Positions 42,973 through 51,186 of a DNA stretch of 64,000 bases are shown in pieces. This DNA is from Pseudomonadota bacterium (GTDB lineage: Bacteria > Pseudomonadota > Gammaproteobacteria > Steroidobacterales > Steroidobacteraceae), in the NCBI GenBank assembly GCA_023417315.1, contig JAEZFW010000067.1, positions 62,001-126,000 of the forward strand. Reading direction: 5' to 3'. The first letter of the stretch is position 1. Each line of letters starts with the position of its first letter. The notes beneath the pieces were generated by a model, which was not told where the DNA came from, searched no databases, and saw only the letters and a list, made by a program, of their open reading frames with translations. A program made the translations under genes and the position numbers.

Positions 42973-43884
42973 ATGAATCGGATACATGTCGTCTTGATTG
43001 CTTGTCTGGTTGGATCTGCTGCGTATGCAGGAGGCGATCCGATCCCGGTATGCGTGGGATCGGGCGGAACGATGCGACTCATCGATATGAAGCAGAAATG
43101 CGCATCGGGCGAGCAACGAAAGCTCTTTACCGAATGGGAAGAGGAACTGAGCGAGCCGCCCGAAGAAGAAAAAGAAGATCACACGATGGACGAAATGAGG
43201 AAGCAGTTCGACGCTCTGCAAAGGCGTGTCGCTGCGCTCGAGCAGGGCACACCGAGCAGCCCAGGCTCGCAGACGACCCGCATCATCCCATCTGCCGAAC
43301 CGGCTATCCGACCGGGCAAGGGCAGCTCGCCCACGCGCATCACTGCGCCCTTCGAAGTAGTCAGCCGATCAGGCAAAGTCATCTTGAGAGTCGCCGAAAG
43401 GGTGTCCTCCATGTCCGGCGGCGGCGCGCATGTCACGATCGGGGCTGGCGATGCCGGCAACTATGGCCTGCGCGTCTACAAGGATGGCGGCACCTTCGTC
43501 GCGGGCCTGGGCCAAGCACGAAGCGGTTCGGGAGCCGTCACCGTCAATGATGACGACGGAACGATCGTTGCGAGCATGAACGCGCTCGACCGCCAGATCT
43601 CTGTTTACGAGAACGATGAGCCCGCGGCGAGCCTGATGCTCTCTGAGAACGGCGGCACTGTCGCGGTGTTTCAAGGCAAGCAGCCCGTGGCATTCCTCAC
43701 GCGCAGCTCACATGGCGACGGCGGAAATGTCACGACCACCGACAGCACGGGCTTCGGTGTGTTCTCCGCAGGCTCTGCCTCGGACGGCGGCGGCGAAGCC
43801 TGTCTCAATCGCGTCACCGGCGGTGGCAAGCAGCGCAATGTCTGTCTCGGAGTGGAGTTGCCTAGCATGGGGCTCGGCAAATGA
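42973..43884 (+). CDS. Secreted beta-repeat protein with a short coiled coil
   Basis: A 303-residue exported protein (signal VVLIACLVGSAAYA). After it comes CVGSGGTMRLIDMKQKCASG with two cysteines, a motif that in other secreted proteins reads 'C---G--R------C--GE'. A coiled coil (about 70-93: MRKQFDALQRRVAALEQ) leads to a region of short repeating beta strands (GLRVYKDGGTFVAGLG, ASLMLSENGGTVAVF) and a C-terminal Cys pair. It may form a trimeric or rod-like surface structure; this is inference. Four-base overlap with the next gene. Confidence 0.7.
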   Translation: MNRIHVVLIACLVGSAAYAGGDPIPVCVGSGGTMRLIDMKQKCASGEQRKLFTEWEEELSEPPEEEKEDHTMDEMRKQFDALQRRVAALEQGTPSSPGSQTTRIIPSAEPAIRPGKGSSPTRITAPFEVVSRSGKVILRVAERVSSMSGGGAHVTIGAGDAGNYGLRVYKDGGTFVAGLGQARSGSGAVTVNDDDGTIVASMNALDRQISVYENDEPAASLMLSENGGTVAVFQGKQPVAFLTRSSHGDGGNVTTTDSTGFGVFSAGSASDGGGEACLNRVTGGGKQRNVCLGVELPSMGLGK

Positions 43885-44594
43885 GTCGCCTGGCTGCACT
43901 CTTATTTATGTGCGCGCTGATCATCGATGTTGCGCCAGCCGCGCCACCGGATGCAGAGCGACTCCTCGAAGAGGTGAGATCAAAGTACGCCGCCTTGGAT
44001 TCGTATGCCGATACCGGCACTGTCACCATCGAAGAGAAGCCTGTCGGCGCGACGATGATTCGCGAGCAGCTTACGTTCGTCACCCGTTTCGCGGCTCCGA
44101 AGCAGTTCTACTTCGATGCGAAGAAATCCGGAGGCGAGCGCTTCGTCATCTGGTGCCCGGGTGACAGCTTCAACAGTTGGTGGTCCGCCACGCAGGTGCA
44201 TGAGTCCTACGCGCCGGGTGAAGGTTCCAACGCATTCGCGATGGGCGCCTTGCCAACGTCTAGTGCGGCACTGCTGATCGCGCCATTGCTCTTTCAGTCT
44301 GCGGGCTTGCAGGGTCCGCTCGTCACGATGGAAGCACCCCGCCATCTTGGATTCGAAGTGCTGAACGGTCGGCGAATGCACAAGATCCAGGGCAGCGTGC
44401 GCGTGAATCACTGGAACGAGAACGTGCGCAGCACGACCCTATGGATTGACGCGGAATCGTTGCTCGTTCGCAGGATCTTCGAAGACACGCCGAGCGGAAT
44501 GGGTAGCGCAATTCAACGCACGACCACCACATTCGAGCCGCAATCCGCTCCAACGCTGACACCGAATGCCTTTCGGTTTGCCGTACCGAAGTGA
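43881..44594 (+). CDS. DUF2092 / LolA-like exported protein
   Basis: A 237-residue protein with a signal (LAALLFMCALIIDVAPAA) followed by AERLLEEVRSKYAALDSYAD and TVTIEEKPVG, then repeating beta strands ending in VRRIFEDTPSG and FRFAVPK. This is the DUF2092 shape, a LolA-like open barrel that may carry a lipid-like ligand in the periplasm. ATGA overlap with the preceding gene indicates translational coupling. Function unknown. Confidence 0.8.
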   Translation: MSRLAALLFMCALIIDVAPAAPPDAERLLEEVRSKYAALDSYADTGTVTIEEKPVGATMIREQLTFVTRFAAPKQFYFDAKKSGGERFVIWCPGDSFNSWWSATQVHESYAPGEGSNAFAMGALPTSSAALLIAPLLFQSAGLQGPLVTMEAPRHLGFEVLNGRRMHKIQGSVRVNHWNENVRSTTLWIDAESLLVRRIFEDTPSGMGSAIQRTTTTFEPQSAPTLTPNAFRFAVPK

Positions 44595-44714
44595 GCCATT
44601 CAGGGCGGACCGTAGCAAGAACGACATAGCTGTCAGAAAAGCCCCCTTCAGTGCACGTAGCAGGCGAGTCCGGTACTCTTATGAGCGACTCGACTCATGC
44701 TACGTGGAACCCCA

Positions 44715-46448
44715 ATGAAGCTGTTCAGCCGATTCCTGATCCTCATCGTCTCGATCACAACGGTGTCCGTCTCTCATGCGGCGGGCATGAAACCCGAGCG
44801 CGCCGAGAAAGGAATGGTCGTCAGCGTCCACGAGCTCGCCTCAGAAGCCGGTGTCGAGATGATGAAGGCCGGCGGAAACGCCATCGACGCGGCGGTCGCA
44901 ACAGGCTTCGCATTGGCGGTCGTGCATCCGGCTGCCGGCAACATCGGCGGCGGCGGTTTCATGCTGGTTCGCTTGAACGACGGCAAGACGCATTTCTTGG
45001 ACTTCCGCGAGAAGGCGCCAGGCAAAGCAACGCCGACGATGTATCAAGACAAGGACGGCAATGTCATCCCGAATCTCAGTCGCACGGGCTATCTCGCATC
45101 CGGTGTGCCAGGTTCGGTGAAAGGGTTGGTTCATGCCCAGAAGCAGCTCGGCAAGTTGACGCTCGCACAAGTGATGGCGCCCGCAATTCGACTCGCCCGC
45201 GATGGATTCGCACTCAAGTGGGGCGAGGCGCAAGCGATGACGACCAGCACCGGCCTCGCACAATTTGCTGACTCGAAGCGCATCTTTCAGAACAACGGCA
45301 AAGGTTGGAAGCAAGGCGACATCTTCAAGCAGCCGGAGCTCGCGCGCACGCTCGAGCGCATCGTCGAATCGCCGGATGATTTCTACACGGGCAAGATGGC
45401 GCGCGAGATTGCGAAGTTCATGCAGGAAGGCGGCGGCATCATGACGCTCGATGACCTGCGCAACTACGAGGTCATCGATCGCATGCCGGTGCGCGGTACC
45501 TATCGCGACCATGAAATCATCAGCGCGCCCCCGCCCTCCTCCGGCGGCATCGCGCTGATCGCGACGCTCAACATTCTCGAAGGCTTCGATATCAGCAAAG
45601 CGGGATATGGCTCAGCGGAAGCCATTCATCTCGTCTCCGAAGCGTATCGACGTGCCTTCTACGACCGCGCGCAATTCTTGGGCGATCCGGAGTTCAGCGA
45701 GCTGCCAGTGCTCGAGCTCGCAGATAAAAAGTACGCCGTCGAGTGGCGTAAATCGGTGAACCCGCAGAAGGCAAGCATCTCGGCGCGACTCGAGCGGCCC
45801 GACGTGTCGAAGGCGCTACGCCAATACGCCGAAGAGCGCCCGATCGTGGGCACTCTCAGGGAAAGCACGCAGACGACGCACTACTCCGTCGTCGATGAAG
45901 CAGGCAATGCGGTCGCTGTGACGACGACGTTGAACGGCAGCTACGGCTCGAAAGTGACGATTGGCTCGCTCGGCTTTCTCATGAATAACGAAATGGACGA
46001 CTTCTCCTCGAAGCCAGGCGTGCCGAACATGTTCGGCCTGATTCAGAGCGAGGAGAACGCGGTCGGCCCGAACAAGCGCCCGCTTTCCGCGATGACGCCG
46101 ACGATCGTTCTGAAGGATGGAAAGCTCTGGCTCGTACTCGGCTCACCAGGCGGCCCGACGATCATCACGACCGTAGCGAACATCTTGATCAACGTCGTCG
46201 ATTTCAACCTCGATATCCAACAAGCCGTGAACGCACCGCGTTTCCATCATCAATGGATCCCTGACCAACTCCGCCTGGAACGCAACCGCTTCTCGCCGGA
46301 CACGATCGAGTTGCTGAAGGCGCGTGGCCACGATATCGTCTTCGGTCTCGGCGGCGACGGCGAATGCATCCAGATCGATCTCGAAACCGGTGTGCGCATG
46401 GGCGCTAGCGATGGAAGGAACGAGACGGGGAAGGCAGTGGGCTACTGA
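44715..46448 (+). CDS. ggt: Gamma-glutamyltransferase
   Basis: A 577-residue periplasmic enzyme made as a proenzyme (signal FLILIVSITTVSVSHA). The large-subunit part has GMVVSVHELASEAGVEM and AGGNAIDAAVATGFALAVV. Autocleavage should occur before Thr387 in TQTTHYSVVD, which becomes the N-terminal nucleophile of the small subunit; the substrate loop LNGSYGSKVTIGSLGFLMNN and the GSPGGPTIITTV oxyanion site follow. Expected reaction: hydrolysis or transfer of the gamma-glutamyl group of glutathione. The ATG at 44715 follows GGAA at 7 bases. It lies 120 bases after the LolA-like gene. Confidence 0.93.
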   Translation: MKLFSRFLILIVSITTVSVSHAAGMKPERAEKGMVVSVHELASEAGVEMMKAGGNAIDAAVATGFALAVVHPAAGNIGGGGFMLVRLNDGKTHFLDFREKAPGKATPTMYQDKDGNVIPNLSRTGYLASGVPGSVKGLVHAQKQLGKLTLAQVMAPAIRLARDGFALKWGEAQAMTTSTGLAQFADSKRIFQNNGKGWKQGDIFKQPELARTLERIVESPDDFYTGKMAREIAKFMQEGGGIMTLDDLRNYEVIDRMPVRGTYRDHEIISAPPPSSGGIALIATLNILEGFDISKAGYGSAEAIHLVSEAYRRAFYDRAQFLGDPEFSELPVLELADKKYAVEWRKSVNPQKASISARLERPDVSKALRQYAEERPIVGTLRESTQTTHYSVVDEAGNAVAVTTTLNGSYGSKVTIGSLGFLMNNEMDDFSSKPGVPNMFGLIQSEENAVGPNKRPLSAMTPTIVLKDGKLWLVLGSPGGPTIITTVANILINVVDFNLDIQQAVNAPRFHHQWIPDQLRLERNRFSPDTIELLKARGHDIVFGLGGDGECIQIDLETGVRMGASDGRNETGKAVGY

Positions 46449-46489
46449 GTGCTCGCCTCCGGTGAATCAGCATCGGCATGAGGCGATCA

Positions 46490-46661
46490 AGAGATACTCT
46501 CGCGGCGAACGCGGCGGATTAAGAAGATACGCTCGCGGAGCCGCAGAGACGCGGAGATTAAGACAAGACCTAGATCATTTCTTACCTCTGCGTCTCTGCG
46601 AGATATTTTCTTCCTGGTCTTTCGCCGCGTTCGCCGCGTTCGCCGCGAGATATCTTTCTTG
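46490..46661. repeat. Long imperfect inverted repeat with CGCGGCGAACG units
   Basis: The left half has TCTCGCGGCGAACGCGGCG and CGGAGCCGCAGAGACGCGG; the right half carries their complements (CTCTGCGTCTCTGCGAGA and CGCCGCGTTCGCCGCGTT) before GAGATATC. It fills most of the 266-base gap between the ggt stop and the convergent transporter stop, and is a more elaborate copy of the family at 42877. Confidence 0.7.
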
Positions 46662-46714
46662 ATGCGCCCGGTTTTGACCTGCTCTTCGGATAGGTTGACC
46701 GGAACGTGATTGCT

Positions 46715-47956
46715 TTACGGCGGGACGCTGCCCGTTGATTTCGCGTCCGCCATACCTGACGCGCTCGCGCGTTCCTTCGACGAGAACGCGAATAGGAATA
46801 GCACCAGCACGATTGCGGAGAATCCGGCGGAGAACAACCAGATCGACTGCCAATCGTGACCGCCCACATCCGCTCGCACATAAGTGTCGACCACGCGACC
46901 CGACACCCACGAACCCACGAGCATTCCTGCTCCGTAAGTAATCAACGTGATGATGCCCTGAGTCGCCGCCCGCAGCGCGCGCGGCGCTTCGCGGTCGATG
47001 TAGATCTGCCCGACGACGAAGAAGAAGTCATAGCAGATGCCGTGTAACAGGATGCCGCCCCACAACATCCATATCCGCGCATCGACATCACCGAAACCGA
47101 ACATCACATAGCGAATCACCCAGGCAAGCATGCCGATCGCCAGCATGTACTTCACGCCAAGATGCCTGAAGAACCAGGGGATGAGCAGCAGGAAGAACAG
47201 CTCCGACATCTGACCGCCGGTCATCTTTCCCGCCGCGTTCTCCACGCCGATCTCGTTCAAGAACAGGTTCGTGAATGCATAGTAGAACTGCAGCGGGATG
47301 CAGATGAGAAACGAAGCCATCGCGAAGATCGCCATCGAGCGATCGCGGAAGAGTTGAATCGCTTCTTTGGGAATGATCTGCTCCATCTTGAACTGCGCAT
47401 GTCGCGCGAGCGGCGGTGTGTCCGGCAGCGTGAAGCAGTACAGCGCGAGCAATAGCGAGCAACCGGCGGCGATGCGCATTGGGATCGCGGTCGCTTCGAA
47501 GCCGAGATGGCCGATGATGAGTCCCGCGATGATCCAACCGATCGTTCCGAACACGCGAATCGGTCCGAACTGCTGCTGAGGATCCTGCATTTGACGGAAC
47601 GACAACGCATTCGTCAGTGCGAGCGTCGGCATATAGCAGATGGAATACAGCAGTACGACGACATAGAACGTCCAGAATGACTGCTGCTGCGAACCGACGT
47701 ACAGGAGCACGGCACCGAGCCCGTGCAGGATGCCCAGCATCCGCTGTGTCGCGACGAAACGATCAGCGACCAACCCCACCAGGAACGGCGAGACGAGCGC
47801 ACCGATGGCCGTCGTTCCGGCCGCCCATCCGATCTGCTGTCCCGAGAACTGCAGAGAGCCTGCGAGAAACGTCCCGAGCGTCACATACCATGCTCCCCAG
47901 ACGAAGTACTGGAGGAACATCATCGTCGCGAGCCGCGATTTCATCTCGAACGTCAT
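46715..47956 (-). CDS. MFS transporter, nucleoside:H+ symporter family
   Basis: A 413-residue protein with 12 hydrophobic helices. The start FLQYFVWGAWYVTLGTFL, the loop SPFLVGLVADRFVATQRMLG and the helix-5 segment FGPIRVFGTIGWIIAG are characteristic of the NupG/XapB nucleoside:H+ symporter family. The second half has HGICYDFFFVVGQIYID, another family block. The ATG at 47956 follows AGGG; an upstream start in the same frame at 47977 lacks one. Inferred role: proton-driven uptake of nucleosides. Confidence 0.88.
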   Translation of the reverse strand: MTFEMKSRLATMMFLQYFVWGAWYVTLGTFLAGSLQFSGQQIGWAAGTTAIGALVSPFLVGLVADRFVATQRMLGILHGLGAVLLYVGSQQQSFWTFYVVVLLYSICYMPTLALTNALSFRQMQDPQQQFGPIRVFGTIGWIIAGLIIGHLGFEATAIPMRIAAGCSLLLALYCFTLPDTPPLARHAQFKMEQIIPKEAIQLFRDRSMAIFAMASFLICIPLQFYYAFTNLFLNEIGVENAAGKMTGGQMSELFFLLLIPWFFRHLGVKYMLAIGMLAWVIRYVMFGFGDVDARIWMLWGGILLHGICYDFFFVVGQIYIDREAPRALRAATQGIITLITYGAGMLVGSWVSGRVVDTYVRADVGGHDWQSIWLFSAGFSAIVLVLFLFAFSSKERASASGMADAKSTGSVPP

Positions 47957-48020
47957 AAGCACCCTGGAAGCAAGCATCGAGCACGCAGAGTATGCGTGAA
48001 CTCGCTCGACCTTCGAAAGG

Positions 48021-49190
48021 TTACGACGCTGCCGCGCGAACGGGATGCACTGCTTCGCGGGTCGAGACCCAGATCATCACGGCCAACAAGGGAAGGACAC
48101 TCAGATTCGTCCATTGCCACCCAAGCTCGAGTACGGCAAAACCAGCGAGGAATGACACGCACGCTTGGGATGCAAACACAATGAAGTCGTTCAACCCTTG
48201 TGCTCGATGTCGCTCAGGTCCGGTGTAGTGTGTCGCCAGCAGCGCGGTTCCCGCAGTGAACAGGAAGTTCCAACCCGCGCCGAGCAGGACGAGACCGATC
48301 CAATAGTGCGGCACATCGTGCCCTGCCAAGCTCACAATCGCGCTCGCTGCAAGCAGAACACTCCCCGCAATCATCATCGCGCGCTCGCCAAATCGAGCGA
48401 CCAACTTGCCGCTGAACAGCGAGGGCAAGTACATCGCGAGGATGTGACTTTGGATGGTCCAGGTGATCGCCTGCACGCTGTGATGATGAAGCGAGTGCAT
48501 GCTGACCGGCGCCGCCGTCATGATGAAACTCATCACCCCGAACGCGACCGCGCCCGCGAGCATCGCTCGACGCAACATGGATTCGCGAAGAAGCTCACCG
48601 ATGGCAGGTCCTTTTCCGGCGGATCCAGTCGTTGCGGATTCGCGGACACGCAGTCGCGTCAACGCGACCGCTCCGAGCGCATACAACAGACCTACGACGA
48701 CGAAGGAGCCGGAATACTCGTGCTCTAACCATGCACGTGCAGCCATTGCGGCTTGCGGGCCGATGAGCGCCGCGCCGAGTCCGCCGAGCAATACATATGA
48801 AATCGCTTGGCTTGCACGTTCTCGCGCGACGCTCTCGGCAGCGACAAAACGATACTGTGCCGTAAATGCGGTGGCAGTCCCGAACAGCATCGAGCCTAAA
48901 CAGAACAGCACGAAGCTGCCTTGCGAGATTGCGTAGGCGCATAGGAGCGATGCGATGACTCCGATACTCGCGCCGACGATGAGGCCCCAGCGTCGTCCAA
49001 TGATGCGCATGAGCATCGAGGCAGGCACAGTCGACATCGCGACGCCCACGACCGCAATCGATACCGGCGCTGTCGCCCACGACGGATCCGGCGCAAGCTT
49101 CTCGCTCAGGATCCCACCGAATAGCACCACTGCCGTGAGCCCCGAACCGGTGAGCACTTGCGCGAGAACGAGGATTGCGAGGTTCGACAT
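48021..49190 (-). CDS. MFS transporter, DHA-like
   Basis: A 389-residue membrane protein with about 12 helices. The N-terminal half is LTGSGLTAVVLFGGILSEKL and GLIVGASIGVIASLLCA; the second half has MFGVMSFIMTAAPVSMH-like and GLVLLGAGWNFLFTAGTAL blocks, and FNDF/LNDFIVFASQ near helix 11, as in YcaD/YfcJ-like efflux carriers. The ATG at 49190 follows AAGG at 6 bases. Substrate is unknown. Its stop lies 64 bases from the nucleoside-transporter start on the same strand. Confidence 0.82.
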   Translation of the reverse strand: MSNLAILVLAQVLTGSGLTAVVLFGGILSEKLAPDPSWATAPVSIAVVGVAMSTVPASMLMRIIGRRWGLIVGASIGVIASLLCAYAISQGSFVLFCLGSMLFGTATAFTAQYRFVAAESVARERASQAISYVLLGGLGAALIGPQAAMAARAWLEHEYSGSFVVVGLLYALGAVALTRLRVRESATTGSAGKGPAIGELLRESMLRRAMLAGAVAFGVMSFIMTAAPVSMHSLHHHSVQAITWTIQSHILAMYLPSLFSGKLVARFGERAMMIAGSVLLAASAIVSLAGHDVPHYWIGLVLLGAGWNFLFTAGTALLATHYTGPERHRAQGLNDFIVFASQACVSFLAGFAVLELGWQWTNLSVLPLLAVMIWVSTREAVHPVRAAAS

Positions 49191-49309
49191 GGGCATCCTT
49201 GGCACAAAGTCCGTCGGGAGTGGCTTACCATCTCAAGTGCGCGATTGCTGCTCACAGTATAGCTGTCGTCTTCTACGCTGCAGGAATGCTAAGCAAGCAA
49301 TGCCCACCT

Positions 49310-49345
49310 GTGTGCACCCGAAGGGGCCGCGCCCCTTGTACACAC
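49310..49345 (+). other. Stem-loop in the thioesterase leader
   Basis: AAGGGGC/GCCCCTT around a CGC loop (49321-49337), extended through a CCG bulge by GTGTGCAC against GTACACAC with one mismatch. No T run follows, so it is not a simple terminator; it may shield the leader 40 bases before 49383. Confidence 0.6.
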
Positions 49346-49382
49346 GTAGAGTTCCGTCGTTTCCTACTGGAGGTGACTCTAG

Positions 49383-49808
49383 ATGAAAGACACTCTGAAG
49401 CCCGGCATCACCTACGAGCACCGCTTTGTAATTCCCCAGTCGAAGACAGTGCCGGCGCTCTATCCGGAATCCGAAGAGTTCTTGGCGATGCCAGAGGTCT
49501 TCGCCACAGGATACCTGGTGGGTTTCCTGGAATGGGCGTGCATCAAGGCCATCAACCCGCATCTCGACTGGCCGCGCGAGCAAACCGTGGGCACGTATAT
49601 CGATGTCAGTCATGAGGCGGCCACGCCGCCCGGCCTCGAAGTCACCGCGACCGTGAAGCTGATCGAGGTGAGCGGCAGGAAGCTCGTCTTCGACGTACAA
49701 GCACACGATAGCGTCGATCTAATCTCGAAAGGTCGGCACGAACGCTTCGTGATCAATCGAGAAAAGTTCGATTCCAAGATGCAGGACAAACGCGGCTCGA
49801 AGGGCTAG
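49383..49808 (+). CDS. FlK-like acyl-CoA thioesterase
   Basis: A 141-residue hotdog-fold protein resembling fluoroacetyl-CoA thioesterase FlK. FATGYLVGFLEWACIKAI carries Thr42 and Glu50, and DVSHEAATPPG carries His77; these match the Thr-Glu-His catalytic set of FlK. The C-terminal part SGRKLVFDVQAHD and KGRHERFVI completes the fold. GGAGG lies about 10 bases before the start. A natural substrate other than fluoroacetyl-CoA is likely. Confidence 0.85.
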   Translation: MKDTLKPGITYEHRFVIPQSKTVPALYPESEEFLAMPEVFATGYLVGFLEWACIKAINPHLDWPREQTVGTYIDVSHEAATPPGLEVTATVKLIEVSGRKLVFDVQAHDSVDLISKGRHERFVINREKFDSKMQDKRGSKG

Positions 49809-49900
49809 CACCCAGCCTACGTTTCCGACACAGACGGCATTCGGGCGGCGCGATCCTGGGAGCCCACCTAACCTTTTTGCCGCCCTGTCGTCTAAGTTGC

Positions 49901-50434
49901 GTGCTGACATTACTCAAATCCTGGATCCAGCCGGACCACTTCCAGACGGTGCTCAATGAGCGCAGTGGGCGGTGGTACAACGCCTGCCTGCGGATCACGG
50001 GGGATGCGGACCTTGCGGCTGATGCCGTCCAGGACGCGCTGCTCAAGGCGTGGCGCCAGCGAAACGACTTTCGCGGCGAATCCGATCTCGACACCTGGAT
50101 TCATCGGATCGCGCTCAACTCGGCACTGGAGCTCGTGCGCCGGCGCAAGCGGCATGCGGCCGACGAGCTCGATCCAGAGGCGTTGATCGCAGCCGCGTCC
50201 GAATCGCCCGAGAGCGAGTATTCCCAAGATGCTCTCACGCAGGATTTGGCGGTCGCGATGCGTCGCCTTACGACGATGGAGCGACAGGCGTTCTTGCTCA
50301 AGCACATCGAAGGTTGGCGATTGGACGAGATTGCCGAAAGCCTTCACACCAACGTCAACAATACGAAGCAGGTCCTCTTTCGTGCCGTGCGCAAGCTGCG
50401 CGTGGATCTGCACGTATGGCGAGGCGAATCATGA
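49901..50434 (+). CDS. ECF RNA polymerase sigma factor
   Basis: A 177-residue sigma factor. Region 2 is CLRITGDADLAADAVQDALLKAW and DLDTWIHRIALNSALELVRR; region 4 is RLTTMERQAFLLKHIEGWRLDEIAESLHTN, broken here as LTTMERQAFLLKH and DEIAESLHTNVNN. The normal D-A--AVQDA acidic patch is present, unlike the ECF43-like protein at 39299. The GTG at 49901 is chosen, without a clear ribosome site. The stop overlaps the anti-sigma gene (ATGA). Confidence 0.9.
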   Translation: MLTLLKSWIQPDHFQTVLNERSGRWYNACLRITGDADLAADAVQDALLKAWRQRNDFRGESDLDTWIHRIALNSALELVRRRKRHAADELDPEALIAAASESPESEYSQDALTQDLAVAMRRLTTMERQAFLLKHIEGWRLDEIAESLHTNVNNTKQVLFRAVRKLRVDLHVWRGES

Positions 50435-51171
50435 TTTCCGACGACGAGCTCCTTCTTTATTACTACCGCGACGGTCTCGATGCGGCCGACCGCGAGCGCA
50501 TCGCGAAAGCACTGGGCGAGCAACCTGATCTTGCTGCGCGCCTGCATCGACTCATTGCGCGTCTCGACGCAGTAGCGATGACACCTGAAGTGGCCGTGCC
50601 TGCGCACGTGCAGAAGCGTTGGCAAGCTGCGCTCGATCAAGCAGCCGGGAACGAGAAGAGCGGCTCCGAGAGATCTCGCGGGAAGACTCTTTCGGGATTC
50701 CGATGGCAACTGGCCGCCGCTGCAATCGTGGGTGCCCTGCTGGTCGTGACTCTGAGAGTAGTCATGCAGTCGACGCCTGATGAGCTCATCACGCCAGATT
50801 CGACTCTTCAAGCTGCCGCGCCGGCTACGAACGACTCATCCGCTTATGCGCGCGGGCTGCGGCTGCATCTTGCGAGCACGGAAGGCCGGCTTGCCGATCT
50901 CGACAATGCAAGCGAGGAAGAGCGCGCGCAACTCGTGGACACGATCATTGCGCAGAACCGCCTCTATGCCGCCGCGGCCGAGCGCGCGAATCAACCGCAA
51001 CTCGCCGGCGCGCTGCGCGCGTTCACACCCATTCTCGAGCGGCTCGCAGACGAGCGCAGTGACGGCACTGCGGACGACGTCGCTCAACTGACCTTCGAAC
51101 TGAATGTGATCCAGGCGCGCTTGGCCGCCGCGACCTCGAATAAACCTTCAGCGCAATCACAGACGCTTTAG
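50431..51171 (+). CDS. Anti-sigma-like single-pass membrane protein
   Basis: A 246-residue protein. The N-terminal ISDDELLLYYYRDGLDAADR resembles the short helical segment that binds sigma region 4 in anti-sigma factors, but no zinc His/Cys motif is seen. A membrane helix lies at about 92-112 (LAAAAIVGALLVVTLRV). The exported C-terminal part is helical and rich in Glu, Ala and Leu. The four-base overlap with the sigma gene and the position make an anti-sigma role likely. Confidence 0.8.
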   Translation: MISDDELLLYYYRDGLDAADRERIAKALGEQPDLAARLHRLIARLDAVAMTPEVAVPAHVQKRWQAALDQAAGNEKSGSERSRGKTLSGFRWQLAAAAIVGALLVVTLRVVMQSTPDELITPDSTLQAAAPATNDSSAYARGLRLHLASTEGRLADLDNASEEERAQLVDTIIAQNRLYAAAAERANQPQLAGALRAFTPILERLADERSDGTADDVAQLTFELNVIQARLAAATSNKPSAQSQTL

Positions 51172-51186
51172 TTTTCGGAGAAGCTC

